This document shows, piece after piece, positions 35,271-44,093 of a stretch of 64,000 nucleotides of DNA. The DNA comes from UBA1444 sp964521625 (GTDB taxonomy: Bacteria > Bacillota > Negativicutes > UBA1444): NCBI GenBank assembly GCA_964521625.1, contig CAZFSM010000013.1, positions 42,379 to 106,378 of the forward strand, written 5' to 3'. Position numbers and translations under genes: made by a program. The notes below the pieces were generated by a model. The model was not told the origin of the DNA. It saw only the letters and a list, made by a program, of their open reading frames with translations, and did not search any database. The first letter of the stretch is position 1; each line of letters starts with the position of its first letter.

Positions 35271-36226
35271 ACGCAAAAATTTTAGTTACCGGTGGACTCG
35301 GGTATCTTGGCGGACGGATTTCACAGGAGATTGATCAGGAGTTGGCTTGCCAGCTTCTAATCGGGTTCAACAGGGTGCGTCAAACGAATCATTTATGGCG
35401 GAATGAAGTGCAGACGATACAGCTGGACATGTTGTCCGAAGTATCGCTGAGAGCGGCTTGCAAGGACGTTGACTGCATTGTCCATCTGGCGGCGTTGAAC
35501 GAGATCCAGTGCGCAGCAAATCCGGAAGCAGCGTTACAGATAAATGGGTTAGGAACTTTGAAATTGTTGCAGGCGGCCAGGCACGCTGGCGTGCGCCGGT
35601 TAATCTTTTTTTCGACGGCTCATGTCTATGGCGCACCACTACAGGGGCATATCACGGAAAAGACAAATTGCCGGCCAATTCACCCTTATGCGATTACCCA
35701 TAAGGTAGCGGAGGATTTTGTGCTTGCTGCACATGATAAAGGCGAGATAGAGGGGATTGTAGTTCGCCTCTCCAATGCGGTCGGCGCACCATTGGATATG
35801 GAAGTGGATCGCTGGAGTCTCCTCGTGAATGATTTGTGTCGCCAGGCAGTCACGACACAAAAAGTTGCCTTGAAATCAAATGGCCAACAACAAAGAGATT
35901 TTATTTCAATCCAAGACGTGACAAAGGCTGTGGTGCATTTATTGGGGCTGGAGCCCGATTCTCTTGGCGATGGTTTGTATAATGTGGGCTGTGGAAAGTC
36001 AGCGCGCGTGATTGATTTGGCTAACCTAGTGGCCCACGCATATCGGGAACGGACCGGAATCGAGATCCCTGTTGAATTTGTTCAAACGGGAGAACGAACA
36101 GATTCTCCTGAGTTGTTATATGATGTTTCGAAAATTGCACAAACTGGCTTTCACCCAACTGGCAACATTGCCGACGCAGTGGATGAAACCCTGCGTTTTT
36201 GCCTGGAGGCGTTTGGCCGTGAGTAA
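35267..36226 (+). CDS. Sugar nucleotide epimerase/reductase (extended SDR) with YxxxH-K motif
   Basis: 319 residues. Cofactor motif GGLGYLGGRI, HLAALNEIQC and STAHVYGAP blocks. The catalytic tyrosine Y141 sits in PYAITHK, where the residue four after it is H145 and the lysine is K146, so the standard YxxxK is shifted or changed. It could reduce or epimerise the CDP-4-keto sugar from the rfbFG/epimerase set. ATGA overlap with the SGNH gene; its stop overlaps the next start. Confidence 0.83.
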   Translation: MNAKILVTGGLGYLGGRISQEIDQELACQLLIGFNRVRQTNHLWRNEVQTIQLDMLSEVSLRAACKDVDCIVHLAALNEIQCAANPEAALQINGLGTLKLLQAARHAGVRRLIFFSTAHVYGAPLQGHITEKTNCRPIHPYAITHKVAEDFVLAAHDKGEIEGIVVRLSNAVGAPLDMEVDRWSLLVNDLCRQAVTTQKVALKSNGQQQRDFISIQDVTKAVVHLLGLEPDSLGDGLYNVGCGKSARVIDLANLVAHAYRERTGIEIPVEFVQTGERTDSPELLYDVSKIAQTGFHPTGNIADAVDETLRFCLEAFGRE

Positions 36227-37115
36227 CGGGCCGTTTTTCAGTGTCGTCATTCCTACCTACAATTGCGCCGATTTTTTGCGACGGGCGCTGTTGTCGGTTC
36301 AGGCGCAGACTTGTCAGGATTATGAAATCATCGTCATCGACAATCACTCGACGGATCATACAGGGGAGGTGCTGGCCGAGTTTGCCGGGTTACCGCTAAC
36401 GCGTCTGGAAATCGCAAACGGCGGGGTAATTGCCGCATCGAGGAATATGGGGATCAGGCAAGCAAAGGGCGAGTGGGTGGCATTTCTGGACTCGGACGAT
36501 GTATGGCTGCCGGAAAAGTTGGCGAGAGTAAGGCGGGCCATCAGCCAAGACCCTGTAGTGGTGCTTGTCTGTCATGATGAGGTGGAAGTCGTGAGCGGCG
36601 TGGCGGGACGTGTGCTGCAGTATGGACCAGCCGAAGCGGATATGTATGAGCGGCTGCTGTTTGTGGGCAATGCGGTCAGTACTTCGGCTACCGCGGTGCG
36701 GCGGGATGTTTTGCTGGCAACGGGTGGTTTTTCCGAACAACAGGAGTTTGTGACGGTCGAGGACTATGAATACTGGCTGCGCTTGTCAAAGCAGGGGAAG
36801 TTCCTGTTTTTGACGGACCCTTTGGGCGAGTATCATCTGCATGGCGGGAATGAAAGCGCACGGATAGAAAAGCATGCCAAGGCGTTGGTGGCTGTAGTGA
36901 CCCATCATCTGGAATCTTTGCGCCAGAACGGGTACAATAAGGCGAGAATTCAAAAGGGACAGGGCAGAGTCTGGATCACAGCGGCGCGGATGCTGCTGAA
37001 GGAAGGTGTGTTTGATACGGCCAGACACTATGCGAGAAAAGGCTTAGCCTGTAATCCGGTTTCCGTAAAAGGCTGGATTATACTCACGCTGTCAACCTTG
37101 CGGGTGCAGCTTTGA
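36219..37115 (+). CDS. Glycosyltransferase family 2 protein
   Basis: 298 residues, GT-A fold. SVVIPTYNCADFLRRAL N-terminal block, IDNHSTDHTG, and the DxD-type FLDSDDVW metal site; VEDYEYWLRLS is a common acceptor-side block in GT2 enzymes. GTG 36219 is set by GGAGG at 36205-36209 and overlaps the previous stop; a longer open frame upstream is inside that gene. Donor and acceptor not known. Confidence 0.9.
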   Translation: MSNGPFFSVVIPTYNCADFLRRALLSVQAQTCQDYEIIVIDNHSTDHTGEVLAEFAGLPLTRLEIANGGVIAASRNMGIRQAKGEWVAFLDSDDVWLPEKLARVRRAISQDPVVVLVCHDEVEVVSGVAGRVLQYGPAEADMYERLLFVGNAVSTSATAVRRDVLLATGGFSEQQEFVTVEDYEYWLRLSKQGKFLFLTDPLGEYHLHGGNESARIEKHAKALVAVVTHHLESLRQNGYNKARIQKGQGRVWITAARMLLKEGVFDTARHYARKGLACNPVSVKGWIILTLSTLRVQL

Positions 37116-38131
37116 TTACCCGGTCTGTTATGACTGACTGGCTCGGCCACGACCAGGTTCGCTATTTCAGCTATGGACGGTACGCATTGGCGGAAGGGTT
37201 GCGCAGTATTGGCCTGCTACCAGGGGATGCCGTGTTGTTGCCGTCTTTCATTTGCCGCGATCTATTGTCGGCAGTTCATTCGGTTGGAGCTGAACCCGTT
37301 TACTATCCGGTGGACCGAAGATTGAATCCGTCGATTTTGCCGGGTGAAGCGCCTGTCGCCAAAGCGGTGCTGGCAGTTAACTACTTCGGCTTCCCGCAGG
37401 AATTGCAGTGGTTTCGGGAATATTGCGCCCGAACAGGCGCAGTGCTGGTCGAAGATAACGCGCACGGACTGTTTAGTCTCGCTGCGGATGGCTGCTTCCT
37501 TGGTACGCGGGGCGACTTGGGTATATTTAGCCTTCGCAAGACAATCGCCATGCCGGATGGCGCCGCATTGACGCTGAACCGCACCGATATGGGCTGTGAG
37601 CTTTCGCAACAGATCGATTTTTTTGCTGGTCCAGAGCCGCTGTCCTTTCAAGTGAAACAGTTGCTGGTCAATCATGTTCCACTGGTTGGTCCTGTCGCAT
37701 TTCGCTGCTTGACGGGGCTGGTTCGCTGGGTTCGTTGGCTACGAACAGGAGAAAAGGTGCCTCGTTCGCTGCCGCAAGCGGAAACCGAATTGCCGGGCAT
37801 TCCCAATCCTTGTGCAAAACTGTTTGATTATCTGTCCGGCGTGGATCCGGAAAATGAGCGGATTCGCCGGCGGGCGCTGTATGAGAAAGCCGGCGCCGTT
37901 CTGGCGCATACTCCAGCCAACCCGGTATTCGACGCCTTGCCGGCAGGGGTTGCGCCGTATATGTTCCCGTTCTTTGTCCAGCCGGATCATGTTCGCGAGG
38001 TGCGGCAAGCGTTGGCGCAGGCTGGAATGGAAGCCTTTCCCTGGCCCGAGCTGCCGGATGCTTTGGTGAACCAGGCGCCGGAACACTATATTTCGCTGTG
38101 GGGAGTTCATTTGTATGATAAAATGGCATGA
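37112..38131 (+). CDS. DegT/DnrJ/EryC1/StrS-type aminotransferase-like protein
   Basis: 339 residues with a PLP-dependent sugar aminotransferase pattern. DNAHGLFS is the cofactor aspartate region, and FSLRKTIAMPDGAAL contains the likely PLP lysine K143. The sequence is shorter and more divergent than classic DegT enzymes. TTG 37112 overlaps the previous stop as TTGA. It is followed by a FemAB-like protein whose start overlaps it by 17 bases, suggesting the two act on the same amino sugar or amino acid substituent. Confidence 0.78.
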   Translation: MITRSVMTDWLGHDQVRYFSYGRYALAEGLRSIGLLPGDAVLLPSFICRDLLSAVHSVGAEPVYYPVDRRLNPSILPGEAPVAKAVLAVNYFGFPQELQWFREYCARTGAVLVEDNAHGLFSLAADGCFLGTRGDLGIFSLRKTIAMPDGAALTLNRTDMGCELSQQIDFFAGPEPLSFQVKQLLVNHVPLVGPVAFRCLTGLVRWVRWLRTGEKVPRSLPQAETELPGIPNPCAKLFDYLSGVDPENERIRRRALYEKAGAVLAHTPANPVFDALPAGVAPYMFPFFVQPDHVREVRQALAQAGMEAFPWPELPDALVNQAPEHYISLWGVHLYDKMA

Positions 38132-39113
38132 CGTTACAGACATAGACCCGGTTACCTGGAATGGCTGGCTGGATGGGTTCGAATCCAGCAGTGTTTTTCA
38201 ATCGCATGCCTGGGGAGAGCATAAAAAAGACCTGGGCTGGCGTCCGCTGCGCTGGGCAGCCTATGATGAGTCCGGCAGTGTTCAGGCCCTGTTTCAGGCG
38301 TTGACACGCAAGTATCCTGGGTCGACGGGCTTGGTTTGGGGTCCGGGCGGCCCGCTTGGCGACAGCCTTTTATGGAGCGAGGACCTGCGCACGCAATTGC
38401 GTCAGGCGATCGGCGCGAAACGCATGTATTGCCGAATTTTTCCGCAGGTGGGTTATGGCGCGGAAATGACATTGAATATGACCTCAACCGGTTGGAAGCG
38501 TTCGATGCATCCGATGGGAAGCGGCCTGAGCATGCTGCTTGATCTGCGGGAACAAAATAACGGTTTTCCGGCCAGTGCCTCCGGCAACTGGCGGCATAAC
38601 CTGCGGCGCACATCCCGCCAGGCATTGTTGTTAAAAAGAGAAACAGGAACGGCTGTTGAGACGCTGATGCAAGGCTACCGGTCTATGGAAGGGTTTAAAG
38701 ATCTGGCCCAACAATGGACGGAACCCCAGCTGCAGTCTTTGTTCCGCGCTTTTGGCGACTCGTTGGTCCTCTATACATGTTGGAATGAACAGGCCGAACT
38801 ACTGGGGTTCAGGGCGTGCGTCGTCCTGGGACGCAAGGCGTGGGATATGTTGGCGGCCACAACCGTGGAAGGGCGCAGAGTTTACGCTGCGTATGCCTTG
38901 TTTGCCAAACTGGCGGACGAATGCAAGGCGCGGGGCGCATATACTTACGATATGATGGGGATTGATCCGCTGAATAATCGAGGCGTCTACGACTTTAAAA
39001 AGGGAACCGGCGCCGTGGCTATTGAATATATGGGCGAATGGGAATGGGCATCAGCCGAATGGCTACGCTGGGCAGCGAACGCTGCTATTGCCAGAAGAGG
39101 CGGGACCCTTTAA
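38115..39113 (+). CDS. FemAB-like aminoacyl/acyltransferase (GNAT fold)
   Basis: 332 residues. SSVFQSHAWGEHKKDLGW is the N-terminal FemAB-type block, GLVWGPGGP follows, and AYALFAKLADECKARGAYTYDMMGID and GVYDFKKGTGA match the C-terminal GNAT half. FemAB proteins transfer amino acids from aminoacyl-tRNA to peptidoglycan, but many relatives in polysaccharide loci have other acyl donors. It overlaps the aminotransferase-like gene and abuts the deacetylase. Acceptor unknown. Confidence 0.8.
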   Translation: MIKWHDVTDIDPVTWNGWLDGFESSSVFQSHAWGEHKKDLGWRPLRWAAYDESGSVQALFQALTRKYPGSTGLVWGPGGPLGDSLLWSEDLRTQLRQAIGAKRMYCRIFPQVGYGAEMTLNMTSTGWKRSMHPMGSGLSMLLDLREQNNGFPASASGNWRHNLRRTSRQALLLKRETGTAVETLMQGYRSMEGFKDLAQQWTEPQLQSLFRAFGDSLVLYTCWNEQAELLGFRACVVLGRKAWDMLAATTVEGRRVYAAYALFAKLADECKARGAYTYDMMGIDPLNNRGVYDFKKGTGAVAIEYMGEWEWASAEWLRWAANAAIARRGGTL

Positions 39114-39893
39114 ATGGATTGGCGGCGGGCAATCAGCCGGGGAATTTCAGATCTTGTTGCACTTGGGACAGGACAGCACGCGCCTCCGCCGGGCTTCAGA
39201 GTGCTGATGTATCATGCGGTGGGAACCCCTGTGCCGGATGACAGACTGGGTATCAACAATATTTCGGTCAAGCGTTTCCAAGAGCATATGAGTTGGCTGC
39301 GCAATCAGCCGGAGCTTCAGTTGGTATCATTCGACGAGGGCAATTTGGCAACAATCGTTCCGGAGATCGCCATTACCTTTGATGATGGCTTCAAGGACAA
39401 TTTATATGTTGCGGCGCCCATTCTACAGGCACTGCAAATCCCTTTCACTGTATTTGTCGCTGCTAATTTGATTGGCTCCGGTCGGCAAGAATATTTAACC
39501 GGCGAGGAACTGCGGCAATTGGCGGCAGTCCCTGGCGCCAGCATCGGCGCTCATGGAGCAAATCATGTCGCTTTGAGTCAATGCGACGATGCGCAGCTGG
39601 CGACCGAATTGTCCCAGAGTCGTCAACAGCTGGAAGACCTGCTGGGGCAGCCAGTACCCAGCATGTCCTATCCTTTTGGCGCGGTTGACTGGCGTGTGCG
39701 TTGCGCAGTAGCGGCAGCCGGCTATATCCGGGCTGGAACGAGCCGGATGGATCTCAACCGCAAGGGACGAGATCCATTGCTGCTTTGCCGTACCTTTATT
39801 GATACACGCGATGACCAGCAGGTACTGAAACAAAAAATAAACGGCAGTTGGGACTGGTACCGGAATCGATGCCGGGATGTGACAAAGCCATGA
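39114..39893 (+). CDS. Polysaccharide deacetylase family protein
   Basis: 259 residues, NodB-type fold. Motif 1 is TFDDGFKDN with catalytic-type D90 and metal-site D91; motif 2 is IGAHGANHVAL with two histidines (HxxxH); motif 3 SYPFGAVD. There is no clear signal peptide, so it may act on a cytoplasmic or membrane-facing intermediate. ATG 39114 directly follows the FemAB stop. It overlaps the next glycosyltransferase as ATGA. Probably removes an acetyl group from an N-acetyl sugar. Confidence 0.87.
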   Translation: MDWRRAISRGISDLVALGTGQHAPPPGFRVLMYHAVGTPVPDDRLGINNISVKRFQEHMSWLRNQPELQLVSFDEGNLATIVPEIAITFDDGFKDNLYVAAPILQALQIPFTVFVAANLIGSGRQEYLTGEELRQLAAVPGASIGAHGANHVALSQCDDAQLATELSQSRQQLEDLLGQPVPSMSYPFGAVDWRVRCAVAAAGYIRAGTSRMDLNRKGRDPLLLCRTFIDTRDDQQVLKQKINGSWDWYRNRCRDVTKP

Positions 39894-40711
39894 TCCCGGT
39901 TTCTGTAGTTATTCCTTGCTATTGTTGTGCTTTGACGATAGAGCGGGCTGTTAATTCGGTTTTTGCGCAGACCTGCCCACCGACAGAATTGATTTTGGTT
40001 GAAGACGGCAGCCCGGATGGCGGCGCTACCGCCGACAAACTGGCGGAACTTCGCGTAAAATGGCAGAAATCCACGACTGTAATCGAGATTGTTTGTTTTG
40101 AAAACAACCGCGGTGCTTCGGCGGCGCGAAATATTGGCTGGCAACGGGCTTCACAGCCTTATATCGCCTTTTTGGATGCAGATGATTCCTGGCTGGATTC
40201 AAAGCTGGAACTGCAGTATGAATGGATGCAACAGAATCCCGAATACGCGGTGACGGCCCACCGATGCGCCATAGCCGGGAATGACGCATCGGTGGCGAGC
40301 TCTCCGTCAGCTGGTTTCTGCTCACATTCAGTTACGCTGCCCAGATTTTTGCTTACCCATTATTATCCCACTCCTGCAGTAATGCTTAAAAGGGAGCTGG
40401 CTTTCCGGTTCAATGAAAACTGGCGATTTGCTGAAGATTATCTTCTCTGGTTGGAAATTTTGTATAATGGGCATAAGCTGGCGTTTCTCGAAGTGACCCT
40501 GGCCAAACTGTACAAGAACTTGTATGGCGATGCCGGACTTAGTGGACAGCTGTGGGCCATGGAAAAGGCCGAACTGGCGGTTTATCGATATTATTATCGT
40601 CAGGGACGGCTGAGCTTTTTTGCGTTTGGTTTCTTGGCAATATGGTCGGTCAGCAAGTTTGCAGTCAGATTTGCGGCGAAAACCTGGAGGACGGGACTAA
40701 ACAGATGGTGA
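39890..40711 (+). CDS. Glycosyltransferase family 2 protein
   Basis: 273 residues. SVVIPCYCCALTIERAV, LVEDGSPDGG, ENNRGASAARNIGW and FLDADDSW (DxD site) are standard GT2 blocks; FAEDYLLWLE is the usual acceptor-side ED segment. ATG 39890 overlaps the deacetylase stop. Its 3' end overlaps the next GT4 gene. Donor unknown. Confidence 0.9.
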   Translation: MIPVSVVIPCYCCALTIERAVNSVFAQTCPPTELILVEDGSPDGGATADKLAELRVKWQKSTTVIEIVCFENNRGASAARNIGWQRASQPYIAFLDADDSWLDSKLELQYEWMQQNPEYAVTAHRCAIAGNDASVASSPSAGFCSHSVTLPRFLLTHYYPTPAVMLKRELAFRFNENWRFAEDYLLWLEILYNGHKLAFLEVTLAKLYKNLYGDAGLSGQLWAMEKAELAVYRYYYRQGRLSFFAFGFLAIWSVSKFAVRFAAKTWRTGLNRW

Positions 40712-41847
40712 AGTTATGCAATGTTGCCACCATTCCATTTACGGTGCGCGTTTTTTTGATGGAACAGCTGGATTATTTGGCGCATAACGGGTTTGAAGTC
40801 TCGGTGGTGTGCGATGAAGATCCTGTTTTTCGGCAGGACCTGCCTGCGTCTATTTCCTATCGACCGATTCAAATGGACCGGACAACTTCCATGGGAAGTA
40901 CGTGGCTTAGTTTATGGCAAATGTATCGCTTATTTAGAGCAGAAAAATTTGACATGATTCAATATCAGACGCCCAAAGCAGCGCTTCTGGCATCGCTCGC
41001 CGGTTGGATAACGGGAGTGCCGGTCCGTTTGTATTGCCAGTGGGGAATTCGCTACGTGGGAGTGCAGGGCTGGCGGCGGCGCCTGTTCCGATTTTTCGAG
41101 TGGCTTACTTGCCTTTTAAGCACTCATGTTTCGCCTGATAGCCGGGGAAATCTCGAATTCAGTGTGAAAGAAGGACTGTATACTGCAGACAAAGCATCTG
41201 TTGTCCACTTTGGCAGTGCGAATGGGGTAGATATGGACCGGTTTGCCTGGGACCAGAAAGACGAGTGGCGCCGCAACGCAAGAACTGCGCTGGGGATAGG
41301 CGCTGAGGATATGGTGTTCGGCTTTATTGGACGCCTAACCCGGGATAAAGGCATCAACGAATTGGTTGAAGTCTTTTTGCAATTGGCGCAAGTTCATGGT
41401 TCAATTCATCTGCTACTGATAGGGCCGATGGAAGAACAGGAAGGCTTGGAACCAGCCATTTTGCAGGCGATTGATAGCCGCTCGGACATCCATTACCTTG
41501 GCGAACGCTGGGATGTAGAAAAGTACTATGCGGTCATGGACGCGTTTGTGTTGCCGAGCTATCGGGAAGGATTTGGCTCGGTGCTGCTGGAGGCGCAGGC
41601 TATGGCTGTGCCGGTTATTACGACGGATATTCCCGGTCCGCGCGAGGGCATTTCTGATGGCGAAACCGGTCTGTTGATTCCGCCAAGGGATACAGAGGCG
41701 TTGCGCGCCGCAATGTTGAGGCTGTGTGAAGATCAAAACCTGCGTACCGAGATGGGAAATGCGGGCAGAGATTTTGTTGGCCGTCGTTTTCGGCAGGCGG
41801 ACTTCTGGCGGCAAGTACTGCTGCATCGGCGCAAATTGTTGGGGTAG
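40705..41847 (+). CDS. Glycosyltransferase family 4 protein
   Basis: 380 residues, GT-B fold. The acceptor half starts KLCNVATIPFTVRVFLMEQLDYL; the donor half has FIGRLTRDKGINELVE and the EX7E-type REGFGSVLLEAQ. ATG 40705 is used because the upstream in-frame stretch lies in the preceding GT2; GTG 40708 is an alternative giving GTGA overlap. After its stop comes the largest gap in the 47.8-kb block (91 bases), which holds a promoter. Confidence 0.9.
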   Translation: MVKLCNVATIPFTVRVFLMEQLDYLAHNGFEVSVVCDEDPVFRQDLPASISYRPIQMDRTTSMGSTWLSLWQMYRLFRAEKFDMIQYQTPKAALLASLAGWITGVPVRLYCQWGIRYVGVQGWRRRLFRFFEWLTCLLSTHVSPDSRGNLEFSVKEGLYTADKASVVHFGSANGVDMDRFAWDQKDEWRRNARTALGIGAEDMVFGFIGRLTRDKGINELVEVFLQLAQVHGSIHLLLIGPMEEQEGLEPAILQAIDSRSDIHYLGERWDVEKYYAVMDAFVLPSYREGFGSVLLEAQAMAVPVITTDIPGPREGISDGETGLLIPPRDTEALRAAMLRLCEDQNLRTEMGNAGRDFVGRRFRQADFWRQVLLHRRKLLG

Positions 41848-41859
41848 TGTGGCAGGCAG

Positions 41860-41888
41860 TTGCTCGGGCCGAGTAAGACGGATATAAT
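41860..41888 (+). promoter_or_regulatory. Candidate sigma-A-type promoter before the initiating sugar transferase
   Basis: TTGCTC at 41860-41865, a 17-base spacer, then a perfect TATAAT at 41883-41888. It lies in the only gap above 35 bases in the long operon and ends 50 bases before the sugar transferase start. It could allow the last six genes, including gmd and fcl, to be made independently. The -35 box is weak. Confidence 0.55.
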
Positions 41889-41938
41889 AAACATAAATTC
41901 CTGAGAATAAGAACGAACCGGAGGAGAGGGAAAAATCG

Positions 41939-42490
41939 TTGAATCGACTGGTTGCCGGACTACTTTTTTTTATTTTTTTGCCAGTGCTGCTTGGCATTGC
42001 GTTTCTTGTGAAGTTTGATTCTGCCGGACCATTTATTTTTTCACAGAAACGTGTCGGTCGGAATGGTCAGCTTTATCAAATGTATAAATTCCGCACAATG
42101 GTTACGGGGATGCCGGATTTGCCATCCGACCAGGTCGGCGAGACGGATTCGCGTATTACCAAGGTGGGCAGGATTTTGCGTCGGTTATCGCTCGATGAGT
42201 TGCCGCAGTTGTGGAACGTGATGAAGGGCGAGATGAACTTTATCGGTCCCAGGCCGGCATTGTACAACCAATATGATCTGAATGAAATGCGCAGCCAACT
42301 CGGAATTGATGTCTTAAAGCCGGGAATTACTGGATGGGCCCAGGTGAATGGGCGAGATTCGATTTCCTTGGAACGGAAAGTGGAATTGGATCACTATTAC
42401 GTGCAGCACCGGTCATGGGTATTGAATTGCCGGATTCTCTGGATGACAGTATTTAAGTCGGCAGTTGGCGCTGACTTATATCGCAGTTGA
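41939..42490 (+). CDS. Initiating sugar-phosphate transferase (PglC/WcaJ type)
   Basis: 183 residues; transfers a sugar-1-phosphate from a nucleotide sugar to undecaprenyl phosphate, starting the lipid-linked glycan. One N-terminal hydrophobic segment, then DSAGPFIFSQKRVGRNG, KFRTMV, LSLDELPQLWNV, GPRPALYNQY and GITGWAQVNGRD, the family's core. The usual KRxxD at the N-terminus reads NRLVA here, so the start of the re-entrant helix is atypical. TTG 41939 follows GGAGGAGAGGG at 41920-41930. Confidence 0.9.
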   Translation: MNRLVAGLLFFIFLPVLLGIAFLVKFDSAGPFIFSQKRVGRNGQLYQMYKFRTMVTGMPDLPSDQVGETDSRITKVGRILRRLSLDELPQLWNVMKGEMNFIGPRPALYNQYDLNEMRSQLGIDVLKPGITGWAQVNGRDSISLERKVELDHYYVQHRSWVLNCRILWMTVFKSAVGADLYRS

Positions 42491-42512
42491 CAGTAAAAGG
42501 AGCGATCGTTTT

Positions 42513-44093
42513 TTGAAGTCATTGTTTTGGCGGGTTCTATGGAGCTTGCTTATCGTACTGGGGGCGCTTGTTTACCAGGAAATCCTACTGCCGGCTCCTG
42601 CAGATAGTGCCAGAGCTGTTCTGGAAACGCGCGGCGTAGGGTTTGCCCTGTTGTTGGGCGGGGTTTTGCTCAAAATATTGCATTATTTTTATTCCAGGGG
42701 CTATTTTCCGGTTGTTCAGGCATATATTTGCAGTAGCCCGGGAAAATATTTCTGGGTGTTCAGTTGTCTGTATTTCTTGATACGCTTGCCGTTTTATACC
42801 ATTCCGTTTTTTGAAGAGGATGCCTACCATGCAAATATATTTTTGACATCTCCGCCCGGCCCGGAGTTTTTCCTGACAGGGTGGATTGATGGCGCCAGTT
42901 ATTTTACCGCGCCGACGCACCCGGCAATGTTGTATCTGCTGTTAAGCTGGCTGGGGACGTGTTTTCGTTTGTTTATCGACCTGCCGCAGCTAAACGAGTT
43001 TTGGACGGTGGTTGTCAGTCGCTGGAGTTTTTCGCTGTTCCAGTATGTTTTCTGGCTTGGTTTTCTGGGGATTTATTTTTATTTCCGTAATTCGACGGAG
43101 CAAAAAAGTCCGGCTGAAAAATTGTTCTTAACCGGGGTTTTGCTGCTGTCGATGTCGCCACTAGCAATTCAAAACTCCATCGACCTTCAGACAGATAATA
43201 CTTCCGGCGTATTACTGAATGGGTTGTTTTTTCTGTTGTTTTGGTTCCATCAGCGAAGCACACTTGGTCCAGCGCAATTTGCCGGACTGTTATTCGTCGC
43301 TTCTTTCCTGGTCGGTCTTGGCAAAAATGAGTGGGGCTTGGCATTTTTTGCTGCTGCACTGTTATTTGTTCCTGTTAGCTGGGGTGCCGCAAAGGTTTTC
43401 TCTTTTTCAACCAAAGAAAAACTGGCCACCCCCTGGATATTTTTGTTGTCACTATCCGGTCTTTTGCTCGGACATCTCGCAAGCTATTATTACGACCCGT
43501 TAAATTATATGGGCGGCTGGCATGTGTTCAAGCTGTTTGGCAGCAAAGGGAATATTGCGGGGACGTATGGCCTGTCGCGCTGGATCGAACTGACCTTTCA
43601 GCGGTTACCCTATTTGTTGCCGGTGTATGCGTTTATGGCGATGATTGGCTGGGGTCTGTTATGTAACCGGAAACTGAGCGGCAGCGTTGCCAATACCCTG
43701 CCTATATTATTCCTGGCAACTTTTTTCGGTGGCTATTTCTTATCTTCCTGGGGCGCTTATCCGAGATATTTTGCTACGGCGCTGATCGGGATAGCCGTGG
43801 TGTTCGGTTTTTATCATCGTGAAATATTGGCCGGCATAAAAGCGGCAACGATTCTGCGACTATATGTGTTCCTGATCATCTGCTCGGTGTTTTATATAGC
43901 GCAAGGCTGGGGTGAAATGTCGTTGCGCAAGGATTGGCAACCGAAACCGCTGATGCCGGCGCTGCTGCGTACTGACTGCGTACCGATCGTAGAGAGTTCG
44001 GAAGGGTACCGCAAGAGCAAACCAAATTTTGTCACAACCGAAGGAGCTAAAGATTGGGCTGCGAGTCAAGGGAAAGGATTGTGTCCGAGATAG
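42513..44093 (+). CDS. Polytopic membrane glycosyltransferase-like protein (GT-C fold)
   Basis: 526 residues with about ten to twelve predicted membrane segments. The first large external loop contains FFEEDAYHANIF, an acidic motif as in polyprenyl-phosphate-sugar-dependent GT-C enzymes. TTG 42513 is preceded by AAAGGAGCG. It precedes a DPM1-like GT2 and is followed further on by GtrA, a set that could make, flip and use a polyprenyl-phosphate sugar. Family not fixed more closely. Confidence 0.75.
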   Translation: MKSLFWRVLWSLLIVLGALVYQEILLPAPADSARAVLETRGVGFALLLGGVLLKILHYFYSRGYFPVVQAYICSSPGKYFWVFSCLYFLIRLPFYTIPFFEEDAYHANIFLTSPPGPEFFLTGWIDGASYFTAPTHPAMLYLLLSWLGTCFRLFIDLPQLNEFWTVVVSRWSFSLFQYVFWLGFLGIYFYFRNSTEQKSPAEKLFLTGVLLLSMSPLAIQNSIDLQTDNTSGVLLNGLFFLLFWFHQRSTLGPAQFAGLLFVASFLVGLGKNEWGLAFFAAALLFVPVSWGAAKVFSFSTKEKLATPWIFLLSLSGLLLGHLASYYYDPLNYMGGWHVFKLFGSKGNIAGTYGLSRWIELTFQRLPYLLPVYAFMAMIGWGLLCNRKLSGSVANTLPILFLATFFGGYFLSSWGAYPRYFATALIGIAVVFGFYHREILAGIKAATILRLYVFLIICSVFYIAQGWGEMSLRKDWQPKPLMPALLRTDCVPIVESSEGYRKSKPNFVTTEGAKDWAASQGKGLCPR

